A DNA stretch of 32,496 nucleotides from Alphaproteobacteria bacterium (GTDB taxonomy: Bacteria > Pseudomonadota > Alphaproteobacteria > Acetobacterales > Acetobacteraceae): positions 1-32,496 of the forward strand of contig JAPLOK010000197.1 in the NCBI GenBank assembly GCA_026400775.1. Direction: 5' to 3'. Of this stretch, positions 1 to 8,360 are shown piece after piece; positions within the stretch are counted from its first letter, which is position 1; each line of letters opens with the position of its first letter. The notes under the pieces were generated by a model. That model searched no databases. It worked only from the letters and a program-made list of their open reading frames with translations, and was not told the DNA's origin. Made by a program: the position numbers and the translations under genes.

Positions 1-2
1 CC

Positions 3-335
3 TGGCGGCGCTGGGTCGGCATTCTGGTCACCTTCCACATCGTCTGCCTGGGCTGGGTGCTGTTCCGCGCCGGCGACATGGCGACCGCGATGGGCATGCT
101 GGAAGCGCTCACGCGCTGGGAGCAGCCCACCGAACGCGCGCTGGGCTGGCTTGTGGCGATCATCGCGGTGGCGCTCGCGCTGCACGCCCTGCCGCCGCGC
201 TGGACGGAAAGGCTGGAGGCGCGCCTTGCCCCCTGGCCCGCGCCCGCCCTCGGCTTGGCGTTTGGCGTCGCACTTGTCGTGATCCTGACGCTGGGCCCCT
301 CCGGCGTCGCCCCCTTCATCTATTTCCACTTCTGA
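3..335 (+). CDS. MBOAT family O-acyltransferase (AlgI-like), C-terminal part, truncated by window start
   Basis: Open frame from the window start; WRRWVGILVTFHIVCLGWVLFRAGDM and C-terminal ...GVAPFIYFHF are typical of the C-terminus of AlgI/MBOAT proteins. Confidence 0.8.
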   Translation, partial: WRRWVGILVTFHIVCLGWVLFRAGDMATAMGMLEALTRWEQPTERALGWLVAIIAVALALHALPPRWTERLEARLAPWPAPALGLAFGVALVVILTLGPSGVAPFIYFHF

Positions 336-347
336 GCGGAGGCACGC

Positions 348-638
348 ATGCGCCAACCCTGGCTGCCCGGTTCGCCCCCTTTGCCGGTGCCCGATGATTT
401 CTCGGCGCAGACGCGATGCATGTCAGCGGGGCGCGTGGCGGCGGCGCTGGCCATCATGGCGCTGCTGCTGTTGATGGGCCGCTCGAAGGAAATCCTCGAT
501 GCCGTGTTCGGCCTGGACCCCAGCCCGCTGGCGGATGCGCTGCTGGTGGTGGCCGAGGCCTGGCACGGCGCGATGATGGCCATCGGTGTGGCGCCTGCGC
601 TGGGCTGGCTGCATGCGGTGCTGGGCTTCGCCGCCTGA
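348..638 (+). CDS. small hypothetical membrane protein
   Basis: ATG 12 bp after the MBOAT stop, one hydrophobic segment (VAAALAIMALLLLMG); likely co-transcribed. Confidence 0.5.
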   Translation: MRQPWLPGSPPLPVPDDFSAQTRCMSAGRVAAALAIMALLLLMGRSKEILDAVFGLDPSPLADALLVVAEAWHGAMMAIGVAPALGWLHAVLGFAA

Positions 639-653
639 AGTCTCTGCCGGGGG

Positions 654-1328
654 CTACCCCCTGCGCCAGAGCGGGTCCTTGATCTTGTCAAGGAACGCCG
701 CATGGGCGGCCTCGCGCTCGGCTGGCACGATTATGGGTCGTGGCGCGCGTTCGCGCCGCGCCTCGGTCGCCAGCGCCGGGCCATTGCCGCCCGAACCGCC
801 CAGGCCCAGGCCCTGCTGCCGCCCGCCATTCAACTCCAGATAGACCTGCGCCAGCAGCCGCACATCCAGCAACGCATTATGCGTGGTGCGTTCCGACAGA
901 TCGATCTCAAAGCGGCGGCACAGCGCATCCAGGCTGTTGGGCATGCCAGGGAAGCGCTTCTTGGCCAGCGCCAGCGTGTCCACCACGCGGTGCGACAGGG
1001 CCGGCCGGCCGGCGCGCGCCAACTCGGCGTTCAGGTGCATCACGTCGAATGGCGCGTTGTGCGCGACAATCGGCGCATCGGCCACGAATTCCAGCAGTGC
1101 ATCGATGATCTCGGCGAAGCGCGGCGCGCCCTGCACATCGGCATTGGTGAAGCCATGAATTCGCGTGGAATCGGAGGGGATGTCGCGTTCGGGGTTGATC
1201 AGCGTGCGGTAGTGCCGGCCGGTAGGCAGCATGTTCACCACCTCGATGGCGGCGACCTCGATGATGCGATGGCCCTCGCTGGGTTCAATACCGGTGGTCT
1301 CGGTGTCCAGCACCACTTCACGGCTCAT
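654..1328 (-). CDS. dnaQ: DNA polymerase III epsilon subunit (3'-5' exonuclease)
   Basis: MSREVVLDTETTGIEPSEGHRIIEVAAIE, HNAPFDVMHLNAEL, HNALLDVRLLAQVYLEL exonuclease motifs. Confidence 0.95.
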   Translation of the reverse strand: MSREVVLDTETTGIEPSEGHRIIEVAAIEVVNMLPTGRHYRTLINPERDIPSDSTRIHGFTNADVQGAPRFAEIIDALLEFVADAPIVAHNAPFDVMHLNAELARAGRPALSHRVVDTLALAKKRFPGMPNSLDALCRRFEIDLSERTTHNALLDVRLLAQVYLELNGGRQQGLGLGGSGGNGPALATEARRERAPRPIIVPAEREAAHAAFLDKIKDPLWRRG

Positions 1329-1914
1329 GGCGGAACTGCCTCACGATGCGGCGCACCGCGCGGTCGGTGGCGTGACGCGCCCCACCGGTGCGGATGATGA
1401 TGTCGGCACGCGCGCGCTTCTGCGCATCGGGCATTTGCCGCGCCAGGATGGCGGCCAGGCGGTCCGCGGTCATGCCGGGGCGGCGCAGCACGCGGGCGCG
1501 CTGCACGGCGGCCGGGGCGGAGACAACCACCACCGCGTCGAACTCGCGCGCCGCGCGCCGCGTCTCGAACAGCAGCGGAATATCCAGCACCACGAGCCGC
1601 TGGCCATCGCGCCTCGCGCGCGCCAGGAAGCGGCGTTGCTCGTCGCGCACCAGCGGATGGATGATGCGCTCCAACATCCGCAGCGCCTCGGGCTTGCCCA
1701 GCACCGCGTCGCGCAGTGCCTCGCGCTCTACGCGGCCCCGCTTCACCGTACCGGGAAAGGCCGCGCCGATGGGCGCCACGGCTCGCCCGCCGGGCGATTG
1801 TAACAGATGCACCGCGGCATCGGCATCGAACACGCGCACACGCCGCGCGCTAAAACTGCGCGCGGCCGTGGACTTGCCCATGCCGATGCCGCCGGTCAGG
1901 CCCAATATCTTCAC
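1318..1914 (-). CDS. coaE: dephospho-CoA kinase
   Basis: MKILGLTGGIGMGKSTAARSF P-loop, VLDIPLLFE motif; overlaps the dnaQ start. Confidence 0.95.
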   Translation of the reverse strand: MKILGLTGGIGMGKSTAARSFSARRVRVFDADAAVHLLQSPGGRAVAPIGAAFPGTVKRGRVEREALRDAVLGKPEALRMLERIIHPLVRDEQRRFLARARRDGQRLVVLDIPLLFETRRAAREFDAVVVVSAPAAVQRARVLRRPGMTADRLAAILARQMPDAQKRARADIIIRTGGARHATDRAVRRIVRQFRHEP

Positions 1915-2726
1915 CCCAGCACCGCCGCTTCCAGCGCCGCATCCACCACCGGCTCCACGCCGAACCAGGCGGCGAAGCCTGGCCTGGCCTGGTGCAGCAG
2001 CATCCCGATGCCGGTGACAGCGGCCAGCCCCTGCGCGCGCGCGGCCAGCAGCAGCGGCGTCCAGAGCGGTGCATAGACCGCATCGGCCACCACACCGCTG
2101 CGCATCCGTGCCAGGTCGATGACCAGCGGCGGTTCGCCCACCATGCCCAGGCTCGTGGTGTTCGCCAGCAGCGCGGCCTCGGCCAGTGGCGGTTCGGCCG
2201 CCACGCGGATCGGCCCGCCCAGCGCATCCGCCACCGCCTGCGCGCGGTCGGCGCTGCGATTGACCAGCACAACCTCCGGCGCGCCGGCATCCAGCAGCGC
2301 CGCGGCAATGGCGCGCGCCGCACCGCCCGCGCCCAGGATGACGGCCGGCCCTGTTTCGGCCCGCCAGCCCGGCGCGCCGGCGCGGAGGTTTTCCAGGAAG
2401 CCGAAGCCATCGGTGTTGTCGCCCAGGATCCGGCCATCGCGGAACACCAGCGTGTTCACGGCACCGGCGCGGCGGGCGAAATCGCTCACCTCATCACACA
2501 GCGCGAAGGCCGCTCCCTTGTGCGGGATGGTGACATTGGCGCCCGCGAAGCCTGCCGCCATCACGCCACGCACGGCGATGGCGAAATGCTCGGGCGGCAC
2601 CGGCAGCGGCACATAGGCGCCATCGATGCCATGACGCGCCAGCCAATGATTGTGCAATTGCGGGCTGCGCGAATGCCCCGCCGGCCAGCCGAACACGCCC
2701 GCCACGCGGGCCTTGCCGGTGATCAT
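1911..2726 (-). CDS. aroE: shikimate dehydrogenase
   Basis: VFGWPAGHSRSPQLHNHW, GANVTIPHKGAAFALCDEV, LGAGGAARAIAAAL; ATG at 2726, with upstream GTG/TTG alternatives at 2759/2762. Confidence 0.93.
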   Translation of the reverse strand: MITGKARVAGVFGWPAGHSRSPQLHNHWLARHGIDGAYVPLPVPPEHFAIAVRGVMAAGFAGANVTIPHKGAAFALCDEVSDFARRAGAVNTLVFRDGRILGDNTDGFGFLENLRAGAPGWRAETGPAVILGAGGAARAIAAALLDAGAPEVVLVNRSADRAQAVADALGGPIRVAAEPPLAEAALLANTTSLGMVGEPPLVIDLARMRSGVVADAVYAPLWTPLLLAARAQGLAAVTGIGMLLHQARPGFAAWFGVEPVVDAALEAAVLG

Positions 2727-2749
2727 GCGCCGCAACGTCCCGCCCGTGA

Positions 2750-3199
2750 TCACGGGCACCAACGTAACGCGGCCGCGTCGTCTTCGGCTTTGGCCTCCAC
2801 CCAGCGGGTGGTGCCATCGGCGAATTCCTCGGCTTTCCAGAAGGGCGCGCGGGTCTTCAGCCAGTCAATCAGGAAGGCACATGATTCGAGTGCGGCGATG
2901 CGATGCCGCGAGGCCGTCAGCACCAGCACGATCGGGTCACCCGGCAGCATGCGGCCATGGCGGTGGATCACGGTGCAGCCGGTCAGCGGCCAGCGCGCCT
3001 CGGCCTGCGCGGCGATGGCGGCCAGCGCGCGTTCGGTCATGCCGGGATAGTGTTCCAACGTCATCGCCGCCAGCCCGTCATCGGCGCGACAAATGCCCAA
3101 GAAGCTCGCGATGCCGCCCACATCCGTCCGCCCCTCACACAGCAGAGCACTCTCCGCGCCCAGGTCGAATACCTCCCGCTGCACCAGCACGCGCGCCAT
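2750..3199 (-). CDS. moaE: molybdopterin synthase catalytic subunit MoaE
   Basis: GGIASFLGICRADDG, LEHYPGMTERALAAIA, HRHGRMLPGDPIVLVLTASRHR, DWLKTRAPFWKAE; ATG at 3199. Confidence 0.93.
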   Translation of the reverse strand: MARVLVQREVFDLGAESALLCEGRTDVGGIASFLGICRADDGLAAMTLEHYPGMTERALAAIAAQAEARWPLTGCTVIHRHGRMLPGDPIVLVLTASRHRIAALESCAFLIDWLKTRAPFWKAEEFADGTTRWVEAKAEDDAAALRWCP

Positions 3200-3200
3200 C

Positions 3201-3452
3201 TCAGCCGCCGGTGACAGGGGGGAAGAAGGCCACTTCGTCATTCGCCGCGACCGGCGTGGAGGGCCGCGCGAAATCCTGGTTCACCGCGGCGCGGATCTGT
3301 GCGGCATGGGCGAAGGCATCAGCATAGCCAGGGCTGCGGGTGGCGAGCCAGGCCGTCAGCCCGGCCACATCCCGCACCTCCGACGGCGGGTTCACGGTTT
3401 CCTCTGCCAGGCCGACCTTCTGCCGAACCCAGGCGAAATACAGCAGCTTCAT
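3201..3452 (-). CDS. moaD: molybdopterin synthase sulfur-carrier subunit MoaD
   Basis: MKLLYFAWVRQKVGLAEE..., C-terminal DEVAFFPPVTGG with terminal GG; directly upstream of moaE. Confidence 0.93.
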   Translation of the reverse strand: MKLLYFAWVRQKVGLAEETVNPPSEVRDVAGLTAWLATRSPGYADAFAHAAQIRAAVNQDFARPSTPVAANDEVAFFPPVTGG

Positions 3453-4054
3453 CGCGGCGGGTTCAGCACCTGCTGCGAGGTGCGGCCAGGTTCGGTGATG
3501 ATGGTCACCGCGCTATCGCCGGTGACGGCGGCAGGCCGCCCGCCAGGCCCGATCGCAGCCCCCGCGCGCGGATTGTCCAGGATGGTGAAGGTGCCCGCGG
3601 GCGTGGTCACGGTGCGGCGTTCCTGCACCAGGACGGGCGCGCCGACCGGCTGCGGCGGAGCGACCGGCAGGCTGGCCTGTGACGCGCGCGGGGCATCAAG
3701 CGCCGCACCCGAGCCACGCGTGCGCTGGGCGGCAGGCGGGGTTTCGGGGCGGTAGGCGGGCACGCCGCGCAGCGCCTCGTCAGGGTTGGCGAGCGTGGCG
3801 CGCGGGCCTTCGGCAGCGGGCCAGACATTGCCATCTTCCTCGCGCAGCGGCTCGGCGCCGGCCATGGTCGGGCCACGACGCACGCGGTCCACCGTCAGGC
3901 CACCGGTGACCGGCGCCGAACGGTCCCCCGGCGCCACCAGGCCGAAGCCTGAGATGGTCGAATCGGTCAGCCAGTTGAAGCTGCGGTCGGCCGGACCGCA
4001 GGCCGAGAGGCCCAGCACGGCGGCGAGCATCGCGGGTGCCAGCAAATGGTTCAT
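3449..4054 (-). CDS. hypothetical lipoprotein
   Basis: ATG at 4054 with a GAGGAG-like RBS; MNHLLAPAMLAAVLGLSACGPADRS is a lipoprotein signal with lipobox LSAC. Confidence 0.75.
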   Translation of the reverse strand: MNHLLAPAMLAAVLGLSACGPADRSFNWLTDSTISGFGLVAPGDRSAPVTGGLTVDRVRRGPTMAGAEPLREEDGNVWPAAEGPRATLANPDEALRGVPAYRPETPPAAQRTRGSGAALDAPRASQASLPVAPPQPVGAPVLVQERRTVTTPAGTFTILDNPRAGAAIGPGGRPAAVTGDSAVTIITEPGRTSQQVLNPPR

Positions 4055-4160
4055 CCAAGCCTCCTCAGGATTCGTGGGGAAGATGCGCCTTCGCGCGTGG
4101 TGTCTCAAGGGCGGGCACCGGGCAGAAGCGTTTCGTGACATGGCGCAAGCCGGGCGCCCC

Positions 4161-4769
4161 TCACCCTTCCGGCGGCGCATCGGCGCGCGCGGCATGGCGC
4201 AGGCCGGAGACCAGGTAGTCCCAGCCGGTCAGCAGCGTAAGGATCGCGGCCACCCAGAGCATCACCTCACCGATCAGCCCGATCGGCAGCCAGCCCAGGC
4301 CGATCAGCGGGGCGGCCGAATCGCCGACCAGCAGCACGCCCAGCGCGCCCATCTGGAAACCGGTCTTCCATTTGGCGAGCTTGGTGACCGGCATGCCCAC
4401 GCGCAAGGTCGCCAGATATTCCCGCAGGCCCGAGACCAGGATCTCGCGCAGCATGATGATGATGGCCGGCAGCAGCGCACGGTCATCGAGGCGTTCGAAG
4501 CCCACCAGCACCATCAAGGCGGCCGCAACCAGCAGCTTGTCGGCGATGGGGTCCAGCATGATGCCGAAGCCTGAGGTGATGCCGCGGTCGCGCGCGATCT
4601 TGCCGTCGAAGTAATCGGTGATAGCAGCGGCAGAGAACACCGCGCAGGCGGCGAGATCCGCCCATGGCGCGCGCAGCATCACCAGTGCCACCAGCAGCGG
4701 GATGGCGGCGATGCGCGAAATCGTCAGCAGGTTGGGCAGAGAGAGCAGCACGCCCCGCCTATAACCCAT
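4161..4769 (-). CDS. pgsA: CDP-diacylglycerol--glycerol-3-phosphate 3-phosphatidyltransferase
   Basis: LPNLLTISRIAAIPLL; CDP-alcohol motif DYFDGKIARDRGITSGFGIMLDPIADKLL. Confidence 0.94.
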   Translation of the reverse strand: MGYRRGVLLSLPNLLTISRIAAIPLLVALVMLRAPWADLAACAVFSAAAITDYFDGKIARDRGITSGFGIMLDPIADKLLVAAALMVLVGFERLDDRALLPAIIIMLREILVSGLREYLATLRVGMPVTKLAKWKTGFQMGALGVLLVGDSAAPLIGLGWLPIGLIGEVMLWVAAILTLLTGWDYLVSGLRHAARADAPPEG

Positions 4770-4848
4770 GCCGCGCGTTACGTCAGGGGTTGGCGCCGCC
4801 GCCGTCATGGGCTTGGCGGCGCCGCCGCGGGGCGCGATACGGGTGGCG

Positions 4849-5865
4849 ATGCGAATTCTCTACTATTCCGTGCATTCTGTGCTCGAGCATGACGAGGTCA
4901 CGCTGCTGCGCAGCCTCGGGCATAAAGTGTTTCCGCTGGGCGAATATTTTGATGCGGCACTCGGCCAGGGCATGCGGCCCATGGCCGATCCCGGCCCCGG
5001 CCATGCCGCGCTGTTGGAACGCTTCCACGCCGAGGGCTGCCAGTTCCGCCGCTTCTCCGCACCCGAGGAGACGGTGCTGACACCAGGCTTCGTCGCGCTG
5101 TTCGACCTGGTGGTGGTGATGCACAGCGCTGAGTTCATCGAACACCACTGGGGGGTGCTGGCTGGCCGGCCGATCATCCTGCGCACCATCGGGGTCGGCC
5201 TGCCCTGGCGCGAGCCGCGAATCGCGGCCCTGCGCGCGCGCGGCGTGCGCGTGATCCGCTATGCCGAGACCGAACGCCACGCGCCCGACTACGCCGGCCA
5301 TGACGCGGTGATCCGCTTCGCCAAGGACCCGGCCGCCTTCGATGGCTGGCAGGGCGATGCGGCGCAGGCGCTGATGTTCTCCATGGCGTTCCGCGAACGC
5401 TTCCCCGAAGAATGCGCGCTGTGGGAGGCAATCGCCCCCGGCCTGCCGCTGGTGCTGGGTGGCGCTTCGAACGAGGGCATCCCCGGCGCCATCGGCTTCC
5501 AATTGCCGGATCAGCAGATGGCGCTGCTGCGCACGAGCCGCGCCTATCTCTACTGCTCGGGCCTGCCCATTCCCTACACGCTGAACTTCATCGAGGCCTG
5601 GATGATGGGCATCCCGCTGCTGGCGCTGGACCCTGCCCTGGTGACCCGCCCGCACAACTGCACCGAATGGCCCGGCCTGATCCGTCGCGGCCAGGATGCG
5701 CTGCTCGCGCGTGACCCGCGTGAGGCACGGGCCATGCTGCGCAACCTGTTGAACGACCATGGCCTGGCGCGGCAGATCGGCCAGGCGGGCCGCGCGCGGG
5801 CGATCGCGCTGTTCGGCACGGCGGTGATCGCGCCGCAATGGCAGGCGGCGCTGGCCTGGGCATAG
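4849..5865 (+). CDS. glycosyltransferase family protein (GT1/GT4-like)
   Basis: MRILYYSVHSVLEHDEVTLLRSLGHKVFPLGE N-terminus; NFIEAWMMGIPLLALD and RARAIALFGTAVIAPQW C-terminal features. Confidence 0.65.
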   Translation: MRILYYSVHSVLEHDEVTLLRSLGHKVFPLGEYFDAALGQGMRPMADPGPGHAALLERFHAEGCQFRRFSAPEETVLTPGFVALFDLVVVMHSAEFIEHHWGVLAGRPIILRTIGVGLPWREPRIAALRARGVRVIRYAETERHAPDYAGHDAVIRFAKDPAAFDGWQGDAAQALMFSMAFRERFPEECALWEAIAPGLPLVLGGASNEGIPGAIGFQLPDQQMALLRTSRAYLYCSGLPIPYTLNFIEAWMMGIPLLALDPALVTRPHNCTEWPGLIRRGQDALLARDPREARAMLRNLLNDHGLARQIGQAGRARAIALFGTAVIAPQWQAALAWA

Positions 5866-5923
5866 TGTCCTGGCCGCGAAGTTCGCTGCTCTTCCCAGCG
5901 GGCTTCGCGGGTTACCTGGCCAC
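5865..5923 (+). repeat. 59-nt structured 3'-UTR repeat, copy 1
   Basis: GTGTCCTGGCCGCGAAGTTCGCTGCTCTTCCCAGCGGGCTTCGCGGGTTACCTGGCCAC; 50/59 identical to copy 2 (complement of 13311-13369); 15-bp stem CCGCGAAGTTCGCTG/CAGCGGGCTTCGCGG with two G-U wobbles. Confidence 0.8.
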
Positions 5924-5955
5924 TGAACAGAGAGCCGAGTGTCCCGAGAAGGAAG

Positions 5956-5973
5956 GCGCCGCTGATGCGGCGC
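5956..5973 (+). terminator. candidate terminator-like hairpin after the glycosyltransferase gene
   Basis: GCGCCGC-tgat-GCGGCGC perfect 7-bp stem; no strong T-tract follows. Confidence 0.4.
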
Positions 5974-6070
5974 ATTCCAGGCTCGTGGCACGCGCAATCG
6001 CCTTCATTCCACCCCAATCCCGCGCTGTAATCTGCGCCCGTTCCCCCCTCGCGGCACGCCGGAGGCCCTG

Positions 6071-8266
6071 ATGCCCGCGACCACACGCTGCCTGCTGCTT
6101 GGCGCCGCGCTGCTGCTGCCCTGGTGCGCGTTGGCGCAAGGTGATCTCAAGCCCGGGGTCGCGCCCGCCGCCCCCACGGCCCCGGCCACGCCGGAAGAAC
6201 AAAACATCCCCGACCCGCCGGCCCGCGCCGGGCGGCTGGCCGCCTTCTCGGGCGGGGTCTCCCTGCGCGACCCGAGCCAGCCGCAATGGCAGCCGGCCGA
6301 ACGCAACCTGCCGATCGCCACCGGCAGCGCGCTGTGGACCGAAGCCCGAGGCCGCGCCCTGCTGGAACTGCCCGGGGTGAATCTGGGCCTGGAGAGCGGC
6401 AGCGGCCTGGAATGGACCCGGCTGGATGATGCCGGCGCCGAAGCCAGCCTGGCCCAAGGCCAGGTCGCGCTGCTGGTCCACGCGCTGGACCCCGATGATG
6501 TATTGCGCATCGCCACCCCGCGCGGCACCGCCGAAATCCTCAAGCCCGGCCGCTATGTGATCGAGGCGGGCGCGGAGGGCGCGCCCTCCCGCGTGGTGGT
6601 GCAGCAGGGCCATGCTGCCTGGGTACAGCCCGATGGGCAGCGCATCCTCCTCGGCCCCGGCCGGGCGCTGGCCACCAGCGGCGAGGCGCCGGCCATCACC
6701 GCCGCCAGCGAGGCCGCGCCCATCCTCGCCTGGACGCTGGCCCAGGAACCCAAATTCAACGAAGTGCCGCAATCCGTCGCCCTGATGCCCGGCGGCCGGC
6801 AATTGGCGGAATTCGGCCGCTGGTCCCGCCATCCCGAATATGGCGATATCTGGCGCCCGGAGGTGCCCGCCGGCTGGGTGCCCTTCCGCGAGGGCAATTG
6901 GCGCTGGACCGACCCCTGGGGCTGGACCTGGCGGGATGCGCAGCCCTGGGGCTTCGCCACCTCGCATTACGGACGCTGGTTCGAATATGACGGCGCCTGG
7001 GCCTGGGCGCCGGTGGTGGTGGCAGCGCCTATCGTGGTGCTGGCGCCCAGGCGCTGGCCGGTCTTCACGCCGGCGGTGGTGGGCTTCTTCGGCCCGCCGG
7101 GACGCTGGGGTGGTGGGCGGCCGGTCGGCTGGGCACCGCTGGCGCCGCATGAACCCTTCTGGCCGGGGCGGCGATTCTCGGCGGGCTATGTGCAGCGGGT
7201 GAATGCCGGGGCGGTGCGCGACGCGCCGGGCTTGGGCCCGCGCTGGGCCGATGGGGCGCGCCGCCTGCCGCCGCCGGCCTTCGCCAATTGGCGTGGTGCG
7301 ACGGCGGTACCCGGGCCGGTCTTCGCAGGCGCGCGGCCGGTTGGGCCGAACCGCCTGCCCTTCAACGGCCCGCCCCAGGCGGCGCTGCCGCCACCTTCCC
7401 TGCCTCCGCGCCCGCTCGGCCCGGCGCCGCAAGCCGCGCTGGGGCCGCGCCCCGACCTGCCGCCCGCCCTGCTGCGGCCTGGCGATGCCGTGCGGCCCGG
7501 CGCGCCCAATGCGCCCATGCTACCGCCGCTGGCTGCACCAGGAGTGCGGCCGCCGGTCTTTGCGCCTTCGCCGGCGGCGCTGCCGCCTGGACAGAGGCCG
7601 GGCTTCACGCCGCCCTTCCAGACCCAGGTGCCGGGTGGGCCTCAGGTGGTGCGGCGCGCGCCCACCCTTGCCCAATATGCCGCCGCCGGGCGCGGGGCCT
7701 GGCGCGCGCGAGCCGATGGCGCCGCCGCTCGGGGCACGCCCACCCTTGCCCAATATGCCGCCGCTGGGCGTGGGGCCTGGCGCGCGCGAGCTGGGGGGAC
7801 CGCCACTCGGCGCACGCCCGCCTTCACCCAATATGCCGCCGCTGGGCGCCGCGCCTGGCGCGCGCGAGCCGATGATGCCGCCGCTCGGGGCGCGCCCACC
7901 CTCGCCCAATATGCCGCCGCTGGGCGTCGCGCCTGGCGCGCGCGAGCCGATGGCGCCGCCGCTCGGGGCACGCCCGCCCATGGGCAATATGCCACCACCA
8001 CCGGCCTTCGCGCCGCAGTTGGGCGGAAGGCCGCCCATGGCCAATGTGCCGCCACCACAGGTCTTCGCGCCGCCGCGCGCGCCCAGCCCGCCACCGCAGG
8101 TCTTCGCGCCGCCGCCAGCGATGCGGCCGCCGCAAGCGGCCAGCCCGCCGCCGGCCTTCGCCGCACCGCGCCCACAGGCGCCAAGCTTCGCGCCGCCAGT
8201 TCGGCCCGCGCCGCAGCAACAACAGGGGCCGGCCCCGCGGCGGTAATGGTCTTGCCTTCAGCCTGA
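6071..8266 (+). CDS. FecR-domain / DUF6600-like secreted proline-rich protein; probable frameshift near 7650, after which the natural frame ends at 8246
   Basis: Signal peptide MPATTRCLLLGAALLLPWCALAQ; FecR-like ITTGSALWTEARGRALLELPG-type segment; repeated WVPFREGNWRWTDPWGWTWRDAQPWGFATSHYGRWFEYDGAWAWAP as in DUF6600 proteins; Pro-rich coding moves from frame 2 to frame 3 after about 7650. Confidence 0.75.
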   Translation: MPATTRCLLLGAALLLPWCALAQGDLKPGVAPAAPTAPATPEEQNIPDPPARAGRLAAFSGGVSLRDPSQPQWQPAERNLPIATGSALWTEARGRALLELPGVNLGLESGSGLEWTRLDDAGAEASLAQGQVALLVHALDPDDVLRIATPRGTAEILKPGRYVIEAGAEGAPSRVVVQQGHAAWVQPDGQRILLGPGRALATSGEAPAITAASEAAPILAWTLAQEPKFNEVPQSVALMPGGRQLAEFGRWSRHPEYGDIWRPEVPAGWVPFREGNWRWTDPWGWTWRDAQPWGFATSHYGRWFEYDGAWAWAPVVVAAPIVVLAPRRWPVFTPAVVGFFGPPGRWGGGRPVGWAPLAPHEPFWPGRRFSAGYVQRVNAGAVRDAPGLGPRWADGARRLPPPAFANWRGATAVPGPVFAGARPVGPNRLPFNGPPQAALPPPSLPPRPLGPAPQAALGPRPDLPPALLRPGDAVRPGAPNAPMLPPLAAPGVRPPVFAPSPAALPPGQRPGFTPPFQTQVPGGPQVVRRAPTLAQYAAAGRGAWRARADGAAARGTPTLAQYAAAGRGAWRARAGGTATRRTPAFTQYAAAGRRAWRARADDAAARGAPTLAQYAAAGRRAWRARADGAAARGTPAHGQYATTTGLRAAVGRKAAHGQCAATTGLRAAARAQPATAGLRAAASDAAAASGQPAAGLRRTAPTGAKLRAASSARAAATTGAGPAAVMVLPSA
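7655..7996 (+). repeat. 78-bp (26-codon) tandem repeat, about 4-5 copies
   Basis: The CAATATG core recurs with AA at 7674, 7752, 7830, 7908 and 7986, exactly 78 nt apart; frame-3 unit is about ARPPLPNMPPLGVGPGAREPMAPPLG. Confidence 0.95.
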
Positions 8267-8340
8267 TTCTGGGAAAATCCCGTGATCGTCATTGGCCAGC
8301 CGATCCACTGAACAGGCTGCACAAGCCTGTCCAGATCAGG
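8262..8340. terminator. branched structured element between convergent genes (candidate bidirectional terminator)
   Basis: CCTGATtCTGG (8262-8272) pairs with CCAGATCAGG (8331-8340); internal perfect hairpin ACAGGCT-gcaca-AGCCTGT (8312-8330). Confidence 0.5.
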
Positions 8341-8345
8341 TTCTT

Positions 8346-8360
8346 GCGAGCTCAGCTCGC
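8346..8360 (-). terminator. short palindromic hairpin overlapping the stop codon of the TTT binding-protein gene
   Basis: GCGAGCT-c-AGCTCGC perfect inverted repeat spanning the stop codon complement at 8352-8354. Confidence 0.35.
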
